From assembly GCA_028564705.1 (NCBI GenBank), contig JAPXFQ010001945.1, positions 806,001 through 870,000 on the forward strand: 64,000 nucleotides of DNA, read 5' to 3'. This document shows positions 56,701 to 64,000 of this stretch, piece by piece; the stretch's first letter is position 1, and every line of letters starts with the position of its first letter. The position numbers were made by a program, and so were the translations under genes. The notes below the pieces were generated by a model. That model ran no database searches and had not been told where the DNA came from. It was given only the letters and a program-made list of their open reading frames with translations. Origin of the DNA: Apricaphanius iberus. Taxonomy: Eukaryota; Chordata; Actinopteri; Cyprinodontiformes; Aphaniidae.

Positions 56701-58715
56701 TCTGAACAGACTGGATGATCGCTGTTTAGATCAGTACTGGCGTGAACCACACAGATCAGGAGAAGGAGGTATGAACAGATTGATGTCTGAGAGATGTGAG
56801 GTGAGTCAAAAGTCTTAACGTTTGAGAGGATCAGTGTTGTCATGATGACTTTGTGAGTGCTTTTTGCTGGAGCTTTTTTTTAAGCTAAGCCCACCCACTA
56901 CTGTTCTTCTAAGATGGTAATGGAAACACCATCTACCAGTTCTAGGCCATATTGACCCGACCCATTTGGGTCTAAAGCAGCCCTAGTGGAAAAGCGGCAT
57001 TAGTCTTAAAGGTCTCTGTTAGTCTGTTGGGCCAGATATCTTTGGATCTCAGAGGAGCTTCTACTCAGTCCTATCTGTGTCCCCTACATGGCCAAAAGAT
57101 ACTGCAAATATAGATTCTCATGGATCACTTCAAAGTTACCATTAGCCTTTTGCCAATTTCACTGGCTTCATTTAGATGTATCAGAGCAAAGGGGGCCTAT
57201 ACCTTAACATCACAAAGGGAACTTTTTCATTGATACTTTATTTTACTTAAATAGTTGACCATACAGGTCACCATTATTTGCCACTTTCAATGGGTTTGTC
57301 AACATTAAGACATATTTGTTCGTAGTTGTGATAAGACAAAAACGAGGACAATTTTCAGGGGTATGAACGCAGGAAACTAAAACAGCATCCAGAAAAGATT
57401 AAAAACATTTGTGTAGCCTACTGTATATCAAAGCAAATGACGCAAGAGTGTGAATGTGCTCATTTTATCTACCCTAAATAATTAAATATGACTAACTGTA
57501 GTTATTGAGACATCCATCTATTTTTCAAGTCAAATTTGTCTTGTTCAGGAAGGGAAGGAGGGGGCGAGGGTTAAAGTCAACAGGTAGCTAGGTTGATACC
57601 TGTAATTAGAGATGATGGGTTTTCCCCCACTGTAAACTATATCCAGCATTGGCAAAACAACAATTTTACACACTGTGGAACATTCAAGAAATGATGCAAG
57701 CATGTAAAAGACTAAAATAATATTCCTCTAACGTTCCACGAATTATTCACCTATTTGAAATATTTAAAGAATAAGGCCTTAATCAAATAAAGTGGATAAA
57801 TTCATGCCCCATTTCCAATGTATCAAACTGCTCCATCTACAGAAAAAAAAGAGAGGAGGAAAACAAAACCAGCTTCTCGCTGGCAGTAAATTCTTCAGAA
57901 AAAAAAAAAGGTTTCTTCAATCTTCAGAGCCAAGTAGAGGAATGCCATGGTTAAGGAAAAATGTCTAAATGAGTTCCCTTCTGTATAAATCCACACACCC
58001 TGGCTGCTACAGAGTACGAACGGGGGAGGAGGCTCAGCAAACCCTAATTCAAATAGCAGCACAAGCTGGTCCCTGTTAGCTCAAGGTATTTCTTAAAGGA
58101 AGCAACAAGTAGTTTTTTGTTAGAGGCAAAATTTTTACTCCACCTTTTGAAAAAAGAAAGAAAATGAATAGCCAATAAGAAACCTTTCGAAAGTTGCTAA
58201 ATCCCCACGTTTGCACAGAATAGCAATGAAAAATACTATACAATAGGTTATGTTTCAGACTTGATAGATGATTTATCTAGTAAAGAACATAAATAAAAAC
58301 AAAAAAATATATAATTTCCTGGAGATTGTCGGTGGCATTTGTTTTAACTTAATCTTAAATCGTATGGTTTTAATTACAAGGAGATGGAGTCCAAGAACTG
58401 CAAATGTAAGATTCACCAATATCAAAAGATTATTAGGGGGAGGACATAGAAAGGAGGAAAACTTGATCCCCCTACGTTTTTTACAGTAAATAAAATGGAA
58501 AATATTCTTTCAACAGATCATACTCATTTTATGAACAACATTTGCCGAATATTGTCATCAATAATTTGCGTTAAAATGAACTTACCGACGTCTGAGTTGC
58601 AGAATGCCTGTTGAGGATGCGCAGGGGAGCAGCTACAGGCTTCTGCCATTTCTTCAACACGCCACAGAAACAGGATCGCCAGAGCGACCAAACAGCTGTT
58701 CATCGTGCAGCTCAT
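47545..58715 (-). CDS. timp2: Timp2, tissue inhibitor of metalloproteinases 2 (complete, 5 exons)
   Basis: A secreted inhibitor that binds matrix metalloproteinases 1:1 through its N-terminal Cys wedge and, with MT1-MMP, helps activate pro-MMP2. Coding exons on the minus strand: 58715-58586, 48422-48322, 48228-48120, 48000-47876, 47742-47545. They join in phase to 663 bases, 220 residues, the same length as human TIMP2. The signal peptide is residues 1-26; mature protein starts [13 protein letters not shown], the inhibitory CxC. All 12 conserved Cys are present (27, 29 and 39 first). The long AB loop [15 protein letters not shown] with Tyr62 (mature Tyr36, MT1-MMP contact) and the acidic tail FLDIEDP identify TIMP2 rather than TIMP1/3/4. 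Start: first ATG, good context (A at -3), giving the family length; ATG at residue 5 is an alternative. Whether this is a teleost timp2a or timp2b copy cannot be told. Confidence 0.97.
47876..48000 (-). CDS. timp2: timp2 exon 4
   Basis: Encodes [20 protein letters not shown] then [12 protein letters not shown], with three of the conserved Cys. The donor GTACAA keeps phase 0. Confidence 0.95.
48120..48228 (-). CDS. timp2: timp2 exon 3
   Basis: Starts [20 protein letters not shown] with Cys following, then [15 protein letters not shown], phase 1 donor GTATTT. Confidence 0.96.
48322..48422 (-). CDS. timp2: timp2 exon 2 (AB loop)
   Basis: Encodes [20 protein letters not shown] and onward to RYDVKQIK, phase 0 donor GTATGA. 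It carries the TIMP2-specific long AB loop. Confidence 0.97.
49997..50327. mobile_element. hAT-like MITE in timp2 intron 1
   Basis: Left end TAGGGATGGAACGATACCA; right end reverse complement TAGGGATGCACCAAGAACGATAC-like. The inverted pair is clear, but no 8-bp duplication is visible. The interior is AT-rich. Confidence 0.65.
50700..54880. other. timp2 intron 1, middle part
   Basis: Apart from the SINE-like fragment at 52,350-52,505, I see no exon, RNA gene or defined element here. Confidence 0.45.
52350..52505 (-). repeat. degenerate SINE-like fragment
   Basis: Contains GGCAGGAAACCCACACATGC and a CCCACCACTGTGCCGGCC block, recognisable as the minus-oriented body and head of the SINE-like family at 9,090 and 10,898. 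Badly decayed. Confidence 0.5.
54897..55022 (+). mobile_element. 5'-truncated SINE/LINE-type retroposon with perfect 13-bp duplication
   Basis: It holds only the 3' end of the family: GATGGACTGGCGACCTGTCC, a GGAGATAGGCACCAGCC block and an ATGGATGTATGG tail. ACTGTCACTTCAT occurs directly before (54,884-54,896) and after (55,023-55,035), identical at all 13 positions, which marks a retroposition event. It lies in timp2 intron 1. Confidence 0.9.
55940..57001. mobile_element. TIR DNA transposon, about 1.06 kb, in timp2 intron 1
   Basis: Left end ATGCCCATTTTCCATTAGGGC; right end reverse complement ATGCCGCTTTTCCACTAGGGC. The subterminal parts (GACCCGTTCTGG and GACCCGACCC) are also related. Open frames of about 110 codons at 56,242-56,843 lie on both strands inside it. 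They resemble no transposase I know and may be remnants. Confidence 0.7.
58586..58715 (-). CDS. timp2: timp2 exon 1 (signal peptide and CxC)
   Basis: Encodes residues 1-43: a hydrophobic signal peptide ending EEMAEA, then [17 protein letters not shown]. Donor GTAAGT, phase 1. Confidence 0.96.
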
Positions 58716-58890
58716 CTTTAAAAACTTTTAACTTACAAAGTATGATGACCCTGTAAAGCTTTAATGCTAACAAAGAAGGAGGAAAACGATCCCCTGCTTT
58801 AACTGAAAAACGATGGTGCAGCTGTCAGAGTAGTGAGACGTTCAGGAGGCGAGTAGCAGATCTCTCCAGTTGCAGATCACTCTCAATCCC
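58716..58890 (-). other. timp2: timp2 5' UTR (approximate)
   Basis: Sequence between the start codon and a TATA-like box. The 5' end is set about 30 bases downstream of that box. Confidence 0.5.
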
Positions 58891-59060
58891 TGACTGTTTT
58901 CCAGTAGAGAGGGCGAGATTTATGCCCATGCATCAGGCTCCGCCTCTTCTTCATGGCAGTGAGCTGAAAGGTCAGGAGCTCCCAGTTTTTCACATGTGAT
59001 AGCAAACTCCGTCAGCTCCGATCTGACACACGTCTGTTGCGTCAAGTGACCGGATGATTA
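58891..59060 (-). promoter_or_regulatory. timp2: timp2 promoter
   Basis: On the minus strand a CATAAATC TATA-like box (58,917-58,924) is preceded by a GAGGCGGAG GC box (58,939-58,947). Further upstream there are TGACC/GGTCA-like motifs. Their order and spacing fit a core promoter for timp2. Confidence 0.6.
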
Positions 59061-59194
59061 GGTCACACTACGGTGTCTGATCTTCTCCTTTTCATAAATG
59101 GAAGTGGGAAAAAAATGAATTTCTTAAATCGATGTTTTCTTAAACTAAACTTAACCTTTGTCCTCTATACTGCAAAGTGTCTCACCAATTATGT

Positions 59195-59220
59195 CAAAAT
59201 AAATAAATAAATAAATAAAT
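59195..59220. repeat. (AAAT)n microsatellite
   Basis: Six or so AAAT units upstream of timp2. Confidence 0.9.
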
Positions 59221-59852
59221 AGTAGCCTAATATGTTTCTGGCCTGTGCATGTTTTCTCATTTATGTTCTCAACGGTTGGAAAAAAAAACATACATTGAAA
59301 CAAACAAGCTGTTTTGTTTGTTGGAATGATTGAGAAAAAAAAAATCAAAATCTTAAATGCTATTTTAATTGTGAATCACCAAAAAGTAGAAGCAAAGATT
59401 AGGTCAATTTTCTCACGCATGGAGGCCCCTTCACACCTGACCTTGAGCGAGCAAAGGTTAGAACCCTGATGTCACTGCCAATGTGTGGTTGTGGAGATTT
59501 CTTGACATGTTGTTCACCTCGCATATAAAAAAATACAAATAAAAAACACAGACGTTTTTTTTTTTCTCGTCAATATTCTTGAAGACATAGTCAATGAAAA
59601 TAATGGTAATGAAAAATAAGTGACCTGTCCATTTTTATTGTAAAATCTATAATATTGGTGGTGGTGGTGTGTGTGTGGGGGGGGACTTGAGGTTTTATTG
59701 CACGGTTTACACAGTTGAATTAGCGTAACAGTTCACTCCAGGCTTATTACACCAACAAGGCTCAGGCTCTTGTGCATCAATTCTGTATTGAAGGCAGTCT
59801 CTATCAATCGATGCTTGAGAATTGAGAGTGAAGAGTTAGGTGCCTATTTGGG

Positions 59853-60210
59853 CGGGGTCTGAGTTGGTCGGCCATGATGGTAGGAGACTCTATCGGCTTA
59901 ACAGTGTTGACGTGACTAACATTCTGGAGCTCTTTAATTTTTGCGCGTTTCTTATTTCGCCGGGACAGACCTGCGAATACAAGGTAAGTAACAAAGTAGA
60001 GGAATGGACCTTACAGGAACAAGCTTATACCTTCTGCCAAGCATCGGTATTTGGAGAAGCTCTCAGACATCAATTACTTAGACCCATGAGTTACTACACA
60101 ATGCAAGAGTTTAAAAGCCACAAGTCTTTAGAAAGTTACGAGGCTTGGTGCAAGACTTGGCCATCTACAAGCCTCCAGGTGGCGAAAACAGCGTTGTACT
60201 GGCAAAGGTA
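59853..60210 (+). other. unassigned open segment, possible exon(s)
   Basis: A plus-strand frame with no in-frame ATG near its start reads GHDGRRLYRLNSVDVTNIL and later EEWTLQEQAYTFC, then FGEALRHQL and ALYWQR before TAA. A strong donor (ACAAG|GTAAGT) lies at 59,983-59,989 and another possible one at the end (CAAAG|GTAATT). Composition looks protein-like, but I do not recognise the family. It could be an exon of an upstream gene, or of a multicopy mobile gene. Confidence 0.35.
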
Positions 60211-60492
60211 ATTTTTCTTAACATTTGTATTAGTCTGTCGTAATTGCATTTAGCAGACACTTCTTGACCAAAATGACAAAGAAATATACTGCGACTGCTT
60301 CGTAAACACTAGATTGTGACGAGATGTTCAATGTACACAAACATTTCCAACATGTTTTGATGTAGGCTAAAGCTGTGTACCGTATGTTTAGGTATTTAGT
60401 TGTAATTTAATTTTAGCCCCTTGTTCCTATGTTTTCCATTGGCATTGTGTGAGGTACTAGAGCAACATTTAAAGCAGCAGTGAGTTCAAGGC

Positions 60493-60744
60493 ATGGTAAA
60501 ACAGTGCGCAATTGCGAGAACCTCCTCTACTACCGAGTTAACCACACTAAACTATCACGGTTTGCCGCTGGAATCATACCAACATGGCGGAGACTGTGAG
60601 GATCCCGCGAGATACTGCAATATCAAGGTGTACCTGCTGTACCATGACGACAACTCCTCACTCTCAATAGAAGGAAAGGAAAAATCAGTGTTTTACTCCT
60701 TGTCTGAGAAAATTGTGGAACAAAAAGCGTCTGGTAACAAGTAA
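60493..60744 (+). other. unassigned open segment (83 codons)
   Basis: A plus-strand frame starting MVKQCAIARTSSTTE, continuing YCNIKVYLLYHDDN and ending EKIVEQKASGNK then TAA. It lies about 280 bases after the segment at 59,853 in the same orientation, so the two might belong together. No domain is recognised. Confidence 0.3.
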
Positions 60745-61828
60745 ATATTAAATACACTAATGTATTTCTAAATGGTATAAGTAATATCATTCAATTAAAT
60801 AATCAAAGATTAGAACTGCATTTTAAAAGATAAAGCCTACATTCCAAAGCATAATTTAACCACCAAGAGGAAATCTACAGCTACTGCAAATTATTTAATA
60901 CCTTTATAGTGGGGGCTGGGTGTGATGAAGGAGAGAACGGCAGCAGTATACAAGCCCTGCAGAGTTACATCACTCGTCCAATCATTTGATCAAGCTAAAA
61001 TAAGTCTCACAGGTAGGCTGCCATGGAGCAGGCTTATGCAAGAGCATATGTTGCCATGGTGAATAAGCAGGGCTTCAGGTTCTGGGGAAATAGAGCCAGA
61101 ATTAACAAAATAAGCCTGGCTTTTGAAGTTAGCTCGCTGCTTGAAATACCCCTCTGCTTTCAAACATTCGGACACCGTCAGCTTGTGCAAGAAGAATATT
61201 TCCTTCACATTGGGATATAGGGTTTTTGACATTGGGCCACCAGCAACAAAATAAATAAATAAAAATTATCAGAAGAAAAATCCTTTTCATTGTCCATCAT
61301 CATTGACTCTTGTGCTTACTTAATGGATCAATCGATGTTTTGGTTATTATATTTTCTCATCAGAGATACATTTGTCTGCAAGAATCAAGCTGAAAGAAGC
61401 TGTTTTCTGTTTTTGTGGTCAAAGCTAGAAGAAACTTACATTTCTTTAAGAATCACTTCATATTAAAATGTTTTATGTTCTTGTTTATTCTATATATATA
61501 ATTTATTAATTCACTGTTATAAGTGTTGTTGTAAAATTGAAAAGAAATTCAAAGTCAAATCTCTTAATTTTTGATCTCAGAAAAGAAAAAAAAAACTTTT
61601 CTTTCCATTTTAAAATGTCCATTTTGAAATTAAAAACAAATGAAAATGTTTCTAAATTGTGATGATGACAAAATCATTCATAAATCTTTTTTTGCAATCT
61701 ACTTTAGGTCTCAGACCGACGTTGTTTGAACGGTCATTAAACGTCCAAATGTTTGGTGGCATGGGAAATATTTAGCTCAGCATTTTGAAGGAGCATTGCT
61801 CAATTAGATATAAGCTATTTAATTTGGT

Positions 61829-62045
61829 GTGTTCTTAACTATTGATAGAGTAAACATGATGGTAACCAAAGAGCTGTTTGAGGCTTTCAGAAAGAAAATT
61901 GCAGCATCGTATGACTCTAGTAAGGGGTTTAAAGGAGTCTTAACTTTTAGTGGAGGACTTTTAGTTCAACTCCCAATAACTTGTATAGGTGGTGTGCAAG
62001 GAAGAAACCTTTGTTTATCAAGACTAAGGTTTGGGAAAAATACCA
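61829..62045 (+). pseudogene. Tc1-like transposase N-terminal relic
   Basis: The frame reads KELFEAFRKKIAASYDSSKG, matching the start of Tc1-like transposases (pattern KELSExxRKKIVxxxxSGKGY). The similarity then decays. It is a short dead fragment upstream of timp2. Confidence 0.6.
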
Positions 62046-62504
62046 GGACCAAATACTCGAATGTTTTTTTCTGAAAATTACTAAAACCGAAATATAAGGA
62101 CATCTGAGCAGAAGCATGTAGTTGGTAGCCTACTAAATAAAGCATTTAAAAAAAAGCAAAAAACAAAACAAAAAAAAACAAACAAACCTTATACTAGCTG
62201 CAAAGCAGAAAGCTGGAAGTCACTTGATCCCCACCAGCTTTCTGGGATTCCTTAAGGAAAGGATCTCCAAAAAGTCAAGGTTTTGATGTCATTGATAATA
62301 TTTGGGGAATTGAAACAGGCTGCACACAGAAACTCCTAAACATCACAGAGCTAAAATTTAAAAGTGAAGAAAACTTTCCTGAGATCTATCAGAGACTGGT
62401 AGTTGGCTAAACAAAGTGGTTCCCTTCAGCGAAAAATTAGTTAGAGAAGCTATTCAGAGGTAAGGTTTTCTAATGTCCTCTTCAGGTAGATTTATCCTTT
62501 TTTT

Positions 62505-62660
62505 TTACTCCGCCAAGGAGGTTATGTTTTTGCCAGAATATCTGTCTTTCTGTTGGAAAAATAACTCAAAAAGTTTTACATGGACTTTAATGACATTTTC
62601 AGGAAATGTCCATTGTAACACAGGGAAAAAGTGATTAGAATTTTATTTCTCAAAATACTT
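62505..62660 (+). repeat. dispersed repeat fragment (family of 10,800)
   Basis: Begins CCGCCAAGGAGGTTATGTTT and includes CTGTCTTTCTGTTGG, ACTCAAAAAGTTTTA and ATTTTCAGGAAATGTCC, an order seen in many teleost genomic copies. Confidence 0.65.
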
Positions 62661-64000
62661 TTGTAGCTGTTGGTATTATTTTACTAATGAGTAAAATATA
62701 GTTGATTTCTGTGTTCTTTGTCAGAGAAATTCCCAAAAAAAAGATACAATTTCAGAGGGCCGATGTACAGATTTTGTTCTATTTTTTGTTAGTATGAAGC
62801 AGCCCTCTGTGTTTGATTTTTAGAAGGATACTTATTTTTGAGAAGTTTCCATTTTATCTGGTATTCACAACTCTATTCCTGAATAGTTTCCAATAGCACA
62901 GCATGCTGAGTAACTCTCATCCCACGCTGCAGTTATCAATGATTGTTTCAGTGAGAGTGTTCACACATGTAGAGTCATTATCAGACTCACTACCATAGAG
63001 GTATGTAGGAGACTTGGCTATGGTGAGAAGTGACATCATCCCCTTTCGCTTAATAGATTCAGTCTGGCAAGTCCCTCAGTGTTTGCAACCCAAATGCCTC
63101 CATTACTCAGTGAAAGAAACATATTCTCAAATTCCCGAATTCTTTTAGTCCGAGATGTATGGACAGAAATAGACTGCTCCGTTATTGGAAATTTCAGCTC
63201 TCGGATACTGCCTCTGGAAGATGAGAATTTGTCGTGTTTAATGGTGTTGACGATGGACAATAAAAATAAGTGATGGAAAAAGACGGATCAGGGGTTGTGC
63301 TGCTCTGCTCACTGACATCATATTTGGCTACTGACTGTCAGCGGTCTCGCCACTCTGACAAATATTTCCACTGTTTTCGCATACTTTAGCAGTTTTCTTT
63401 GGTTCTTTTCCACAGGTCTCTTGCTGTATGCCTGACTGAAAATCAGCATATCATCCTTGTTGTGAGCATCCGTTGTTGTTTCCCCGTAAAAGTGGTGCCA
63501 GTTATAGAAGGAAAATTCCCAGTTAATTATGTGACTCGTAAACAGGGTGGAAGTTACCAGAAACAAAAGGCGTATCGGGGACAATAACACTGATGTCAGT
63601 CAGGCAATGAGACAGAGATCAAGAAATATGAAAGGAAGTGACACATCCTAAATGAAACTGGTTGGGAATTTGCTTCTGTCTCATCCTAGAGATTTACTGG
63701 AGACAGTGCAGGGACATCAGATGCCGCCTTCTGGGCAATAGCCTGAAAACATCCAGCTTTCTCTGCACTAAGTTGCTCAATACTTGTTCAGAATCAACTG
63801 GCATCTGGGCATACTTAAGAAAGACCTCACAACTACCGTCCCCACTCTGCAGCTCTCACTTTAGACATAGCTATTCTCATGATTCAAGATTTGCATTATT
63901 ATAACAACATTTGGCTTTAATTTTGCTGAAGTAGGGTGGATATGTCCAAGATGTGCAATGTAAGCAGTCCCCCTTTCTTGAAATGCTAAAAAAAAGACTT
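62660..64000. other. no feature seen
   Basis: Several short open frames (60-90 codons) occur on both strands, but none has a recognisable domain or credible splice context. Confidence 0.4.

Noticed and set aside
1..64000. CRISPR arrays, bacterial operons, ribosome-binding sites, riboswitches
   Set aside because: The intron-exon genes and repeat content are those of a vertebrate nuclear genome; no regularly spaced short repeats with unique spacers are present.

Overview
This window is nuclear DNA of a ray-finned (teleost) fish. It is AT-rich, its genes are split by GT-AG introns, and it is full of microsatellites and relics of teleost repeat families: Tc1-like, hAT-like and other terminal-inverted-repeat DNA transposons, LINE 3' ends and tRNA-headed SINEs. 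Two complete protein-coding genes and the first exon of a third can be read, all on the minus strand. In order of increasing coordinate they are cyth1 (exon 1), usp36 (complete) and timp2 (complete). As far as I know, this is the order and relative orientation of CYTH1-USP36-TIMP2 on human 17q25.3, so the window looks like a conserved vertebrate synteny block.

Layout. 1-14,535 is read as intron 1 of cyth1; it is non-coding and holds repeats. 14,536-14,554 is the tiny first coding exon of cyth1, in a GC-rich 5' region. 14,900-16,060 is intergenic. 16,060-44,100 is usp36: a 3' UTR, 20 coding exons that join in phase into an open frame of 1173 residues, and one non-coding 5' exon. 44,100-46,700 is the usp36 promoter and the intergenic space. 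46,700-58,890 is timp2, with five coding exons encoding 220 residues and an intron 1 of about 10 kb. 58,890-64,000 is the timp2 promoter and upstream DNA, with two unassigned plus-strand open segments near 60 kb and further Tc1 relics.

Function. The genes are neighbours and not an operon. Cyth1 is an ARF guanine-nucleotide exchange factor. Usp36 is a nucleolar deubiquitinase; its Cys and His catalytic boxes, zinc-binding CxxC pairs, Lys-rich nucleolar tracts and C-terminal WDG segments are all intact. Timp2 is a secreted metalloprotease inhibitor with all 12 cysteines.

I found no new multi-gene system. The most informative non-genic signals are: a hAT-type element with a perfect 8-bp target-site duplication (37,158-37,506), three more elements with close duplications, a 126-bp 5'-truncated retroposon with a perfect 13-bp duplication (54,897-55,022), a SINE nested in a Tc1 relic (8,866-9,660), and an unexplained acceptor-like open segment in the presumed usp36 3' UTR.
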